Counted from the first letter of the stretch, positions 50,952 through 61,200 are shown. The stretch is DNA of 64,000 nt from Sphingomonas sp. HF-S4 (GCF_032911445.1 NZ_JAWJEJ010000002.1:310001-374000); one strand, 5' to 3'. Program-made: numbers and translations. Notes: generated by a model from the sequence alone, not told the origin.

Positions 50952-51119
50952 ATGGATCAGCCTCAGTGGTTCCTTCATATGGACGACCGCTGGATGTGGC
51001 GTTGGTTTTTGACCAGCGGCCGCGGACAGCCGTTAGCCATGTCGAAGAGGTGCTTCTTCCGTCGCGAAGATGCAGTTCAGAACCTTGACGCTGCTCGCAT
51101 GGCCGTGATCGGCCTGTAG
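50952..51119 (+). CDS. Small DUF1508 (YegP)-like protein
   Basis: A 55-residue protein, MDQPQWFLHMDDRWMWRWFL ... LAMSKRCFFRREDAVQNLDA ... GL. The pattern W-x-W-R-W-x-L ... G-x-x-L-A-x-S ... F-x-x-x-E-D-A-x-x-x-L matches one DUF1508 repeat, a family of small stress-related or unknown proteins. A strong AAGGAG lies 7 nt before the ATG, and an intrinsic terminator follows 29 nt after the stop, so it is a complete monocistronic unit within the AT-richer patch. Confidence 0.7.
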   Translation: MDQPQWFLHMDDRWMWRWFLTSGRGQPLAMSKRCFFRREDAVQNLDAARMAVIGL

Positions 51120-51148
51120 GTAGTAATCCCGAAGCGACGGATCGATGG

Positions 51149-51178
51149 CGGGCAGCGGAAACGCTGCCCGTTTTCGTT
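51149..51178 (+). terminator. Intrinsic terminator of the small DUF1508-like gene
   Basis: CGGGCAGCG, tetraloop GAAA, CGCTGCCCG form a perfect 9-bp stem, followed by TTTTCGTT. GAAA is a stable GNRA tetraloop. It lies 29 nt after the stop codon at 51119. Confidence 0.88.
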
Positions 51179-51218
51179 CTGGTGCTCGCGGATAATGTTC
51201 AGTGATTGCGTCAGCCCG

Positions 51219-51449
51219 CTAAGCGTCGGGGGGCAGTGGCCCATCATCATCAGCCCGGAAAAAGCGCGCGTCGCGTCGGCGCGCTTCCCAAAATCCACTC
51301 TGCTCAGCCGATAGCACAACAGGATCCGTCGTACTTCCTCGCAAATCAATGAGCTGTATATGAACTAGTCGGGCATCTGTAGAAATCACATTATCGGAAG
51401 CAAAGAGGTTCTTTACCGCAAAATGAAGAGCCTCCTCCGCTTGTGCCAT
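51219..51449 (-). CDS. Possible hypothetical protein in the AT-richer patch
   Basis: A 76-residue frame from an ATG (MAQAEEALHFAVKNLFASDN ... IQLIDLRGSTTDPVVLSAEQS). It reads like a real alpha/beta sequence but has no recognised family and no strong ribosome-binding site, and an in-frame stop lies shortly upstream. A second frame just upstream (AKEGGLLVVAGQIDSKYG) also looks protein-like, so this may be the remnant of a longer frame-shifted gene. Low confidence. Confidence 0.3.
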   Translation of the reverse strand: MAQAEEALHFAVKNLFASDNVISTDARLVHIQLIDLRGSTTDPVVLSAEQSGFWEARRRDARFFRADDDGPLPPDA

Positions 51450-51511
51450 ACTTGCTGTCGATCTGACCAGCTACCACTAATAAGCCGCCTTCTTTTGCCC
51501 ACTTCCCCCCC

Positions 51512-52051
51512 TCAAGCCATCACATCGCGCTTGCCATCGGGGTCCGGCAACGGGTCAAGCGGGGGGCAGAAGCCGCAGGCCCATATCTCGATCGAGCGTT
51601 CGTAGCGCTCGCCGGTGCGGCTGTGCGTGGCGGTCATCCGGATGCGGTTCGGGATGACGCTGGCGCCCTTATATTCGGGCACGATCTCAAGCCGGTCGAT
51701 GCGGTCGCGTTCGGCATAGGCGGCCAGCATCTCGACCAGCCGCGCGTGCGACGCGGCCGCGTCGAGCGTGACATAGCCGGTGTTGATCTTGGTCTTCGGG
51801 CCGCCCAGTTCGGTGGGGAAGAAATGGATCCGCACCAGCACGTGTTTGCGCGCCAGCCTGGCCGCTGCTGCGCGGGTGGTGACGGTGGAGAAATCGGGCG
51901 CGAGCGGCGGCGCGGGGAGGACGACTTGCTGCGCCGTGCGGGCGTCGGTCGCCGGCGAGGGCGGAAGCAACATTGCCATCGCCGCGTACAGCGATGCCCC
52001 GATCCGGCGGAGCCGGCGGAGCACTCCTGCCCTATAGCCTCGAATTGCCAC
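51512..52051 (-). CDS. Hypothetical exported protein
   Basis: A 179-residue protein (GTG start) with an N-terminal Arg-rich plus hydrophobic stretch (RRIGASLYAAMAMLLPPSPA) that could be a signal peptide. The mature part (VRIHFFPTELGGPKTKINTGY, EMLAAYAERDRIDRLEIVPEY, RMTATHSRTGERYERSIEIWACGFCPP) has alternating strands and a C-terminal CGFC pair. I do not recognise a family. Its composition is GC rich like the main chromosome, in contrast to the patch downstream. Confidence 0.6.
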   Translation of the reverse strand: MAIRGYRAGVLRRLRRIGASLYAAMAMLLPPSPATDARTAQQVVLPAPPLAPDFSTVTTRAAAARLARKHVLVRIHFFPTELGGPKTKINTGYVTLDAAASHARLVEMLAAYAERDRIDRLEIVPEYKGASVIPNRIRMTATHSRTGERYERSIEIWACGFCPPLDPLPDPDGKRDVMA

Positions 52052-52061
52052 CGCCGCCCTC

Positions 52062-52102
52062 CGATGCGAACGCCGCGCCCGAGACTATCGGCGTTCGCAT
52101 CG
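52062..52102. repeat. Perfect 14-bp inverted repeat
   Basis: CGATGCGAACGCCG and CGGCGTTCGCATCG flank a 13-nt spacer, directly upstream of the hypothetical gene ending at 51512 and downstream of thiC. There is no T tract, so it is not a standard terminator; an operator or REP-like element is possible. Confidence 0.65.
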
Positions 52103-52200
52103 AAAATGGCGGGAAGTTGCTCCGTTTCGGAGGTGATTCTGTGGGGCCTTCCGCGCCTGGCGGCGCGGCCCCTCCACCATACGCATGTGCGAATGGTCCC

Positions 52201-52225
52201 CCTCCCCGAGGCAAGCTCGGGGAGG
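52201..52225. repeat. GC-rich hairpin after thiC
   Basis: CCTCCCCGAG, loop GCAAG, CTCGGGGAGG form a perfect 10-bp stem 10 nt beyond the thiC stop. There is no T tract on the thiC strand, so it may protect the mRNA 3' end. It resembles the cores of the other pyrimidine-rich repeats here. Confidence 0.6.
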
Positions 52226-52234
52226 ATTCAGGGC

Positions 52235-54142
<1,908 letters not shown>

Positions 54143-54177
54143 TCAAGCGGGGAGAGACGGATTGGGGGTGACCGCCT

Positions 54178-54279
54178 CCCTCCCTACGCCGGTGTCAACC
54201 GGATCAGGTTCAGCGGGTCGAGGGCTGCGGCCCTCCTCTCAAGCGCGGAACAGCGCTCCCCCGGGGATGGAGGGGTCTT
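54178..54279 (-). ncRNA. TPP riboswitch (THI element) upstream of thiC
   Basis: On the minus strand the leader has GGGGGAGC, then GCTTGAGAGGAG and, downstream, GACCCGCTGAACCTGATCCG followed by GGTTGACACCGGCGTAGGGAGG. The CTTGAGA and GAACCTGATC..(C)GCGTAGGGA blocks are the conserved thiamine-pyrophosphate-binding core. It ends about 48 nt before the thiC start, so it probably represses translation or transcription when TPP is plentiful. Confidence 0.93.
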
Positions 54280-54355
54280 AGGCCGATGCGGGCGCGAGGG
54301 GAAACGAAAAAGGGCGCCGGCCTTTCGGCGGGCGCCCTCTGCCTTGCCGGCGGGA

Positions 54356-54646
54356 TCAGAGCGTGTTCTTGGCCTGCTGCTCGACTCGGGCGTCGTCATC
54401 GTCATCGGCCTTGTCGGCCATCGCCTCGCCGCGGTCCTCGACATTGTCGGCCTCGGCTTCGAGCGCGTCGTGGAGCTGGTCGTTGCCGGCGGCCTGGGCG
54501 GCATCGGCCTGGTTCTCGAGCGCGTCGGCCTGATTCTCGGCCATCGCCTCGATGTTCGAAGCGGCCTGGTCGTCGGCATTCTTGCCGCATGCGGCGAGCG
54601 CGAGCAGGCCGGCGGCAGCGACGGTCGCCTTGAGCAGAATCTTCAT
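54356..54646 (-). CDS. Small acidic lipoprotein
   Basis: A 96-residue protein with a lipobox in GLLALAACGK (Cys at residue 20), so probably an outer-membrane lipoprotein. The mature part is strongly acidic and alanine rich with repeated short units (NQADALENQADAAQAAGND, EAEADNVEDRGEAMADKADDDDD), likely helical or partly disordered. It resembles small entericidin-like or stress lipoproteins of sphingomonads, but the family is not certain. Confidence 0.75.
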   Translation of the reverse strand: MKILLKATVAAAGLLALAACGKNADDQAASNIEAMAENQADALENQADAAQAAGNDQLHDALEAEADNVEDRGEAMADKADDDDDARVEQQAKNTL

Positions 54647-54746
54647 GGAGTTCCCCTTGTGGTTCGCGGCCGGCAGGCGCCGGACTCGCGCACCAATCGC
54701 CGAAACCCCGCGAGGTTCCGGAGGGAGGGCCGGGGTGGCCCTCGGC

Positions 54747-54914
54747 TTACTTGATCTTGGCTTCCTTGAACTCGACATGCTTGCGCACGACGGGATCGTA
54801 CTTGCGGAAGGAGAACTTCTCGGTCTGGGTGCGGGGGTTCTTCTTGGTGACGTAGAAGAAACCGGTATCCGCCGTGCTGACGAGCTTGATCTTGACAGTG
54901 GTCGGCTTGGCCAT
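54747..54914 (-). CDS. rpmG: 50S ribosomal protein L33
   Basis: The 55-residue bacterial L33. [20 protein letters not shown], the typical [11 protein letters not shown] and [18 protein letters not shown] at the C-terminus are diagnostic. It is the zinc-independent form, since no cysteine pairs are present. It is transcribed alone on the minus strand. Confidence 0.98.
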   Translation of the reverse strand: MAKPTTVKIKLVSTADTGFFYVTKKNPRTQTEKFSFRKYDPVVRKHVEFKEAKIK

Positions 54915-55032
54915 GACCCGAAACCCTTGAATCGTTCGAAAAGAAATAGCGGCGCGCACGGGCGCACCGCTGTCAGGCCGCGGCGGATGCGCGAGTCCCG
55001 CGCAAAAGTCAAGAAGCTTGGGCGGCGTGGAG

Positions 55033-55608
55033 CTAGTCGGGCTTCTTGGACTGCGCGGCCGCCTTGGCGGCAAAGGCCTCGATGCGCTTCTGCATGCCGG
55101 CCATGGCTTCGGTCATCATCTTGCGCTGGACCGCGAGGATGTCGGGATCGGAGAGGATGGTCGGCGACTGCTCGGCAAAGGCGCGTCCGGCCGGGGTCTC
55201 GAAGAAGGCCGTGATTGCGGCGAGCTGCTCGAGCGTGAAGCGCCGCGCGTAGGCACGCGCCATCGCGTCGATCAGCGCGGGCATCGCCGCCTTGGTCGCG
55301 GCGAGCGAATGCTCGAGCTCGCCATGGATGAACTGGTCGAATGCCTCGCCGAATGCGGCATCCTCGGAGCGCAGCGCCGCGAAGCTTGCGTCGCTGGTCA
55401 TGGCGCCGCGCATATTTTCGATCATCGGGCGGATCATCTGATCGACCATCGCGTCGCGGCGCTCGGGCGGGAGGAAGCGGGCAAGCAGCGCCTGCGCCGC
55501 GGCGAGGCGGGCCGGATCGGGCGCGGCGACCGCGGGGGCCACGGCCTGGGCGCAGGCCGGCGCGACCGGCAGGGCGGCGAGAAGGGCGGCGGCGGCGAAT
55601 CGAAGCAT
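55033..55608 (-). CDS. DUF2059 family secreted protein
   Basis: A 191-residue protein with a signal peptide ([21 protein letters not shown]) and a C-terminal DUF2059 domain ([35 protein letters not shown] and [19 protein letters not shown]). The mature protein is mostly helical. The function of DUF2059 is not established. It is followed on the same strand by rpmG but with a gap that gives no evidence for an operon. Confidence 0.88.
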   Translation of the reverse strand: MLRFAAAALLAALPVAPACAQAVAPAVAAPDPARLAAAQALLARFLPPERRDAMVDQMIRPMIENMRGAMTSDASFAALRSEDAAFGEAFDQFIHGELEHSLAATKAAMPALIDAMARAYARRFTLEQLAAITAFFETPAGRAFAEQSPTILSDPDILAVQRKMMTEAMAGMQKRIEAFAAKAAAQSKKPD

Positions 55609-55664
55609 CTGGATCCTCTTTGGCGGTGGCGCGCGCATTGCCCGTGCCGGCGGAATGTGACGAT

Positions 55665-56240
55665 ATGACAGGCATGGAGGTACTCGTCCCCGCCTTTCTG
55701 CTCGCGGCGCTCGCCCAGCTCGGCGACCGGCCGGCGCTGCTGACCGCGGTGCTGGCCGACCGGTTCGAGCGACGGCTGACGGTGGCGCTCGCGGCAGGGC
55801 TGGCGCACGGTATGGGCAGCGTGCTCGCGGCTTTGGGCGGGGCCGCGGTCGCGCCGTTGCTGACGCCCGAGGCGCAATCGCTGCTGCTCGCGGTCGCGCT
55901 GGTCGCGGGTGGAGTGACCGGATTGTGGCGGCCGGCGCCGGCGAACCGATACGAACGCTGGCGCTTCGGATCGTTCGGCACACCCTTGCTGGCGGTGTTC
56001 GTGCTCGCGCTGGGCGAGCAGACGCAGTTCTTCGCGTTTGCGCTGGCGGCATCGGGCGAGGCCTGGTTCGCCGCGGCGGGGGCGACGCTGGGCGCGCTCG
56101 CGGTGGCGGTCGCGGCGGCGATGCTCGGCGAGGCGGGGTGGGCGCGCGTGCCGTTGCGCGCGCTGCGGCTCGGCGCCGCCGCGATCTTCCTGGTCGCGGG
56201 GATCGTCATCGGGCTCGGCGCGTTGCGGCTGACCGGCTGA
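55665..56240 (+). CDS. GDT1/TMEM165 (UPF0016)-like membrane protein
   Basis: A 191-residue membrane protein with about six helices in two related halves, the layout of the GDT1/UPF0016 family of Mn2+/Ca2+ exporters. The family motif E-x-G-D-K/R-T/S is degenerate here: LAQLGDRPAL in the first half and LGEQTQFFAF in the second. Cation transport is therefore likely but not certain. An ATG at 55674 is an alternative start. Confidence 0.75.
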   Translation: MTGMEVLVPAFLLAALAQLGDRPALLTAVLADRFERRLTVALAAGLAHGMGSVLAALGGAAVAPLLTPEAQSLLLAVALVAGGVTGLWRPAPANRYERWRFGSFGTPLLAVFVLALGEQTQFFAFALAASGEAWFAAAGATLGALAVAVAAAMLGEAGWARVPLRALRLGAAAIFLVAGIVIGLGALRLTG

Positions 56241-56344
56241 TCGAGCGGGCTGATCGCCGTCATCGAAATTAGCCGGTGGCAGCGCGCGGCACCAACCCTA
56301 TATCGGCTTCGTTGGGCTCACGTATCGTTTTTCGGAGGCAGAGA

Positions 56345-56842
56345 ATGGCAGACACCAAGGCGGCGCTGGCGACCCCCACCGACCTCAATCGCAACGACAC
56401 CAAGAGCGTCGCCGAGGCGCTCAACAGTGCGCTCGCCGATTGTTTCGCGCTCTACTTCAAGACCAAGAATTTCCACTGGCACGTCTCGGGCCCGCATTTC
56501 CGCGACTATCACCTGCTGCTCGACGACCAGGCGGCGCAGATCTATGGCATCACCGACGCGATCGCCGAGCGCGTCCGCAAAACCGGCAACGTGACGCTCC
56601 GCTCGATCGGCGACATCGCGCGGCGTCAGACGCTCAAGGACAACGACCAGGATTTCGTCGCGCCGGGCGACATGCTCGCCGAGCTGCGCGACGACAATCT
56701 CAAGCTGGTCGAGAGCTTCCGCGCCGTGAAGCAGGCGGCCGAGGATGCCGGTGACAACGCCACCTCGGGAATCGTCGACGAATGGACCGACCAGGCCGAG
56801 GAGCGCGCCTGGTTCCTGTTCGAGGCCAGCCGCAAGGGCTGA
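56345..56842 (+). CDS. dps: Dps family DNA-binding ferritin
   Basis: A 165-residue dodecameric mini-ferritin that stores iron and protects DNA in starvation or oxidative stress. The ferroxidase-site block KTKNFHWHVSGPHFRDYHLLLDDQ contains the conserved His and Asp/Glu residues of the intersubunit centre, and DEWTDQAEERAWFLFEAS gives the C-terminal helix. The preceding GGAG-type site lies 7 nt before the ATG. An intrinsic terminator follows 22 nt after its stop. Confidence 0.96.
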   Translation: MADTKAALATPTDLNRNDTKSVAEALNSALADCFALYFKTKNFHWHVSGPHFRDYHLLLDDQAAQIYGITDAIAERVRKTGNVTLRSIGDIARRQTLKDNDQDFVAPGDMLAELRDDNLKLVESFRAVKQAAEDAGDNATSGIVDEWTDQAEERAWFLFEASRKG

Positions 56843-56864
56843 GCAGTTTCGGGTAAGGAAAAGC

Positions 56865-56895
56865 AAAGGGCCGGGGCGATCCCCCGGCCCTTTTT
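56865..56895 (+). terminator. Intrinsic terminator of dps
   Basis: AAAGGGCCGGGG and CCCCCGGCCC form a 10-11 bp stem with loop CGAT, followed by TTTTT. It lies 22 nt after the dps stop and well before serC. Confidence 0.92.
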
Positions 56896-57031
56896 CATTC
56901 GATCGCGGCGATGGCGCGCCTCCCCGGGGCGGCGGTCCGCTCTGGATTGACTTTGCGTCCGCCGCCGCTAGGGCCGTCGGCGGGCCACGCGGTCCCAACG
57001 CCGCGCGTGCTCTCTGTAAGGAGAGACTGAC

Positions 57032-58189
57032 ATGAGTGATTCTGCCGTTACCGACGCCACCCGTGCGTCCGCCAAGCCCGCTTTCCTGCCGGCTCGCCCC
57101 TATTTTTCCTCCGGTCCCTGCGCCAAGCCTCCGGGCTGGGATGCGTCGAAGCTCGCCAGCGAATCGCTCGGCCGCTCGCATCGCTCGAAGATCGGCAAGA
57201 CCCGCCTGCAATATGCCATCGACCTGATGCGCGAACTGCTCAACCTCCCCGATACGCACCGCATCGGCATCGTCCCCGGTTCCGACACCGGCGCGTTCGA
57301 GATGGCGATGTGGACGATGCTGGGCGCCAAGCCCGTGACGACGCTCGCCTGGGAGAGCTTCGGTGAAGGTTGGGTCACCGATGCGGTCAAGCAGCTGAAG
57401 CTCGATCCGACGGTGATCCGCGCCGATTACGGCCAGCTCCCCGATCTCGGCCAGGTCGATTGGTCGAACGACGTTCTCTTCACCTGGAACGGGACGACTT
57501 CGGGCGTGCGCGTTCCCAATGGCGACTGGATCGCCGACGATCGCGAGGGCCTGAGCTTCGCCGACGCGACCAGCGCGGTGTTCGCGTATGACCTGCCCTG
57601 GGACAAGATCGATGTCGCGACCTTCTCGTGGCAGAAGGTGCTGGGCGGCGAAGGCGGCCACGGCGTGTTGATCCTCGGGCCGCGCGCGGTTGAGCGGCTC
57701 GAAAACTACACCCCGGCCTGGCCGCTGCCGAAGGTCTTCCGCCTGATCGCCAAGGGCAAGCTCGCCGAGGGCGTGTTCAAGGGCGAGACGATCAACACGC
57801 CGAGCATGCTTGCGGTCGAGGACGCGATCTTTGCGCTGGAATGGGGCAAGTCGGTCGGCGGCGCCAAGGGGCTGATCGCACGTTCGGACGCCAATGCCGC
57901 GGCGCTCCAGAAGCTGGTCGCCGAGCGCGACTGGCTGGGCAACCTTGCTGCGGACGAAGCGATCCGCTCGACCACCAGCGTGTGCCTGACCGTCGAGGGC
58001 GCCGACGAGGCGTTCATCAAAAAGTTCGCCTCGCTCCTCGAGAAGGAAGGCGCGGCGTATGATGTCGCCGGCTATCGCGACGCCCCTGCGGGCTTGCGCA
58101 TCTGGTGCGGCGCAACGGTCGAGACCGCCGATATCGAGGCGCTCGGGCCGTGGCTCGACTGGGCCTATTCCGAAGCCAAGGCCGGCTGA
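57032..58189 (+). CDS. serC: Phosphoserine aminotransferase
   Basis: A 385-residue PLP transaminase of the second step of serine synthesis, 3-phosphohydroxypyruvate to O-phosphoserine (EC 2.6.1.52). The longer alphaproteobacterial type is shown by RPYFSSGPCAKPPGWD and GRSHRSKIGKTRL. The PLP lysine is in ATFSWQKVLGGEGGHG. The ATG has AAGGAGAG upstream. serA follows after a palindromic repeat, giving a serC-serA gene pair. Confidence 0.97.
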   Translation: MSDSAVTDATRASAKPAFLPARPYFSSGPCAKPPGWDASKLASESLGRSHRSKIGKTRLQYAIDLMRELLNLPDTHRIGIVPGSDTGAFEMAMWTMLGAKPVTTLAWESFGEGWVTDAVKQLKLDPTVIRADYGQLPDLGQVDWSNDVLFTWNGTTSGVRVPNGDWIADDREGLSFADATSAVFAYDLPWDKIDVATFSWQKVLGGEGGHGVLILGPRAVERLENYTPAWPLPKVFRLIAKGKLAEGVFKGETINTPSMLAVEDAIFALEWGKSVGGAKGLIARSDANAAALQKLVAERDWLGNLAADEAIRSTTSVCLTVEGADEAFIKKFASLLEKEGAAYDVAGYRDAPAGLRIWCGATVETADIEALGPWLDWAYSEAKAG

Positions 58190-58197
58190 CCTAAGGC

Positions 58198-58314
58198 CCT
58201 CTCCCCTTCGGGAAGAGGGTTGGGAGAGGGGCAGGACGCCTGCGTCGCTCCCTTCCGCTTCCGCATCAAGACACATTGCCCCTCTCCCCAGCCCTCTCCC
58301 CGGAGGGGAGAGGG
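58198..58314. repeat. Long palindromic repeat between serC and serA
   Basis: Arms of about 37 nt (58198-58233, CCCTCTCCCCTTCGGGAAGA..., and 58277-58314, ...CCTCTCCCCGGAGGGGAGAG) are nearly complementary and each is itself palindromic. The element lies between serC and serA and ends a few bases before the serA ribosome-binding site (GAAGGA at 58321-58326). It probably attenuates or stabilises the serA message. Confidence 0.78.
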
Positions 58315-58333
58315 AGCGAAGAAGGAAATCCCA

Positions 58334-59911
58334 ATGCCCAAAGTCCTTATCAGCGACAAAATGGATCCCAAGGCCGCGCAGATCTTCCGCGAGCGCGGCG
58401 TCGAGGTCGATGAGATCACCGGCAAGACCCCCGACGAATTGAAGGCGATGATCGGCCAGTATGACGGCCTCGCGATCCGCAGCTCGACCAAGGTGACCAA
58501 GGAAATCCTCGACGCGGCGACCAACCTCAAGGTCGTCGGCCGCGCAGGCATCGGCGTCGACAATGTCGACATCCCCTCGGCCTCGGCCAAGGGCGTCGTC
58601 GTGATGAACACTCCGTTCGGCAATTCGATCACCACCGCCGAGCACGCGATCGCGCTGATGTTCGCGCTCGCCCGCGACCTGCCCGAGGCGGACAAGTCGA
58701 CCCAGGCCGGCAAGTGGGAGAAGAACCGCTTCATGGGCGTCGAAGTCACCGGCAAGACGCTCGGGCTGATCGGCGCGGGCAATATCGGCTCGATCGTCGC
58801 CGATCGCGCGCTGGGCCTCAAGATGAAGGTGATCGCCTACGATCCCTTCCTCACGCCCGAGCGCGCGCTCGAAATGGGCGTCGAGAAGATGACGCTCGAC
58901 GACCTGCTGCTGCGTGCCGACTTCATCACGCTGCACACGCCGCTGACCGACCAGACGCGCAACATCCTGTCGGCCGAGAACCTGGCCAAGACCAAGAAGG
59001 GCGTCCGCATCATCAACTGCGCGCGCGGTGGGCTGATCGACGAGGCGGCGCTCAAGGCCGGGCTCGATTCGGGGCATATCGGCGGCGCGGCGCTCGACGT
59101 GTTCGTGCAGGAGCCGGCGAAGGAATCGCCATTGTTCAACACGCCCAACTTCATCTCGACCCCGCATCTCGGCGCGTCGACCAACGAGGCGCAGGTCAAC
59201 GTCGCGATCCAGGTCGCCGAGCAGATGGCCGACTTCCTCGTCTCGGGCGGCGTCACCAACGCGCTCAACGTGCCGTCGCTCTCGGCCGAGGAAGCGCCCC
59301 GGCTCAAGCCGTACATGGCGCTTGCCGAAAAGCTCGGCAGCCTGATCGGCCAGCTCGCACATGGCGAGATCGCCCGCGTCTCGATCCACAGCGAGGGTGC
59401 CGCCGCCGAACTCAACCAGAAGCCGATCGTCAGCGCGGTGCTCGCCGGGTTCCTCCGCGTCCATTCGGACACGGTCAACATGGTCAACGCACCGTTCCTC
59501 GCCAAGGAGCGCGGCATGGAAGTCCGCGAAGTCCGCAACGAGAAGGAAGGCGACTACCACACCTTGCTCCGCGTCTCGGTCAAGACCGCGGACGGCGAGC
59601 GTTCGGTCGCGGGCACCTTGTTCTCAAATACGCAGCCGCGACTGGTCGAGCTGTTCGGGATCAAGGTCGAGGCCGATCTGGTCGGCAACATGCTTTATGT
59701 CGTCAACGAGGACGCCCCGGGCTTCATCGGCCGGCTCGGCACCACCTTGGGTGAGGCGGGCGTCAACATCGGCACCTTCCACCTCGGCCGCCGCGACACC
59801 GGCGGCGAAGCGGTGCTGCTGCTCTCGATCGATGACGAAGTCACGCCTGAGCTTATCGCAACCGTCCGCGCACTTCCCGGCGTGAAGACGGCGATGGCGC
59901 TCAAGTTCTGA
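58334..59911 (+). CDS. serA: D-3-phosphoglycerate dehydrogenase
   Basis: A 525-residue enzyme that commits 3-phosphoglycerate to serine synthesis (EC 1.1.1.95). The NAD motif GLIGAGNIGSIVADRALGLKM, the catalytic INCARGGLIDE and Arg/Glu/His triad with HLGAST are intact. Residues of about 320-445 form the ASB-like domain of the long type, and a C-terminal ACT domain (YVVNEDAPGFIGRLGTTLGEAG) should bind serine for feedback inhibition. The ATG at 58334 has AAGGA upstream. Confidence 0.98.
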   Translation: MPKVLISDKMDPKAAQIFRERGVEVDEITGKTPDELKAMIGQYDGLAIRSSTKVTKEILDAATNLKVVGRAGIGVDNVDIPSASAKGVVVMNTPFGNSITTAEHAIALMFALARDLPEADKSTQAGKWEKNRFMGVEVTGKTLGLIGAGNIGSIVADRALGLKMKVIAYDPFLTPERALEMGVEKMTLDDLLLRADFITLHTPLTDQTRNILSAENLAKTKKGVRIINCARGGLIDEAALKAGLDSGHIGGAALDVFVQEPAKESPLFNTPNFISTPHLGASTNEAQVNVAIQVAEQMADFLVSGGVTNALNVPSLSAEEAPRLKPYMALAEKLGSLIGQLAHGEIARVSIHSEGAAAELNQKPIVSAVLAGFLRVHSDTVNMVNAPFLAKERGMEVREVRNEKEGDYHTLLRVSVKTADGERSVAGTLFSNTQPRLVELFGIKVEADLVGNMLYVVNEDAPGFIGRLGTTLGEAGVNIGTFHLGRRDTGGEAVLLLSIDDEVTPELIATVRALPGVKTAMALKF

Positions 59912-59915
59912 ACCA

Positions 59916-59995
59916 CCGTTCGCCCTGAGCTTGTCGAAGGGCCGTCCTTCTTTCGGAAGAAAAGAACGGGGCTTCGACAGGCTCAGCCCGAACGG
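59916..59995. repeat. Palindromic repeat of the CTTCGACAAGCTCAGGGCGAACGG type
   Basis: Arms CCGTTCGCCCTGAGCTTGTC (59916 onwards) and GACAGGCTCAGCCCGAACGG (59976-59995) are near-perfect complements around a 30-nt centre, between serA and hisZ. This sequence type is a common dispersed palindrome in many proteobacterial genomes. No T tract is present. Confidence 0.85.
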
Positions 59996-60026
59996 ATATG
60001 GGGCAGGCGAAAGGACTTCCACGCTT

Positions 60027-61121
60027 ATGACCGGCCTGCTCCCAGAAGGATTCCACGATCGCCTCCCCCCCGCCGCCGATGCGGCGACCGGGCTGGAGAC
60101 GCGCGTGCTCGGGGTGGCCCGGGCGTATGGCTATGAGCAGGTCGATCCGCCGCTTGCCGAATTCGCCGACGAGCTCGCCTCGCGGCTCAAGGCCGGCGGG
60201 GTGCGCGACGCGGTGCGCTTCGTCGATCCCGTGTCGCAGCGCACGCTGGCGATCCGGCCCGACCTGACCGCGCAGGTCGGGCGTATCGCCGCGACCCGGA
60301 TGGGGCATCACCCGCGCCCGGTGCGGCTTTCCTATGCCGGCGCGGTGGTCAAGCTCAGCGCGTCCGAGCTCAACCCGCACCGCGCGATGCGCCAGATCGG
60401 TGCCGAGCTGATCGGGCTCGATACCGTCGCGGCGGCGATCGAGATCGTTCGCGTCGCGATCGAGGCGCTCCAGGCCGCGGGCGTTACCGGGATCGGCATC
60501 GATTTCACCTTGCCCGACCTTGTCGATACGCTCGCCGCGGATCTCGATCCTGCGGTTCTGGGCACGCTGCGCGACCGGCTCGACGCCAAGGATGCCGGCG
60601 GTGTCGCGGCGATCGACGCGCGCTGGCTGCCGCTGATCGAGGCGGCGGGGCCGTTCGACGGCGCGATGCAACGGCTGCGCGCGATCGACGCCGGCAATGC
60701 GCTGGCGAGCCGGCTCGATGGGCTTGCGCGGATCGCCGCGAGCGTCAACGGCCAGGCAACGCTGACGCTCGATCCGACCGAGCGCCATGGCTTCGAATAT
60801 CAGAGCTGGCTCGGCTTCTCGATCTTCGCGCGCGGCGTTCGCGGCGAGATCGGCCGCGGCGGCACCTACACGATCCTCCACGGCGACGGTCGCGAGGAGC
60901 CCGCGGTCGGTTTCTCGCTGTTCGCCGATCCGATCCTCAATGCCGGGCTCGGCACGAGCGAGCGGCGAAGGCTGTTCCTCCCGCTTGGCACGTCTGCGGA
61001 GGTCGGCGCGAACCTGCGGAGCGAGGGCTGGGTCACCGTCGCCGCGCTCGAGGCGGACGATACGCCCGAGGCGCAGCTGTGCACGCATGTGCTGGGCGAG
61101 GCGGGGCCGCAGGCAATCTGA
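60027..61121 (+). CDS. hisZ: ATP phosphoribosyltransferase regulatory subunit HisZ
   Basis: A 364-residue HisRS-like regulatory subunit that joins short-form HisG to catalyse and control the first step of histidine synthesis. LLPEGFHDRLPPAADAATGLE, VRFVDPVSQRTLAIRPDLTAQVGRIAATR and RGVRGEIGRGGTY match the class II synthetase-like fold; the anticodon-binding domain is absent, as expected. hisG is not in the window, but it usually lies close. Confidence 0.94.
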   Translation: MTGLLPEGFHDRLPPAADAATGLETRVLGVARAYGYEQVDPPLAEFADELASRLKAGGVRDAVRFVDPVSQRTLAIRPDLTAQVGRIAATRMGHHPRPVRLSYAGAVVKLSASELNPHRAMRQIGAELIGLDTVAAAIEIVRVAIEALQAAGVTGIGIDFTLPDLVDTLAADLDPAVLGTLRDRLDAKDAGGVAAIDARWLPLIEAAGPFDGAMQRLRAIDAGNALASRLDGLARIAASVNGQATLTLDPTERHGFEYQSWLGFSIFARGVRGEIGRGGTYTILHGDGREEPAVGFSLFADPILNAGLGTSERRRLFLPLGTSAEVGANLRSEGWVTVAALEADDTPEAQLCTHVLGEAGPQAI

Positions 61122-61128
61122 CACCCGT

Positions 61129-61200
61129 GCTCCGGCGAACGCCGGAGCCCTGGAGACGGCGCATATCGTATGCCGCCAACGCTCCGGCCTTCGCCGGAGC
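61129..61200. repeat. Pair of REP-like hairpins
   Basis: Two perfect 8-bp hairpins, GCTCCGGC-GAAC-GCCGGAGC at 61129-61148 and GCTCCGGC-CTTC-GCCGGAGC at 61181-61200, lie between the convergent hisZ and fructuronate reductase-like genes. They share their core with the repeats at 3137 and 41696. No T tract follows. Confidence 0.85.

Noticed and set aside
54178..54279. Cobalamin-type riboswitch as an alternative for the thiC leader
   Set aside because: The CTTGAGA and GAACCTGATC...GCGTAGGGA blocks are specific to TPP elements, and the downstream gene is thiC.
56318..59560. 1080-codon open frame on the minus strand across dps, serC and serA
   Set aside because: It crosses three well-supported genes and their terminator and has no recognisable domain.
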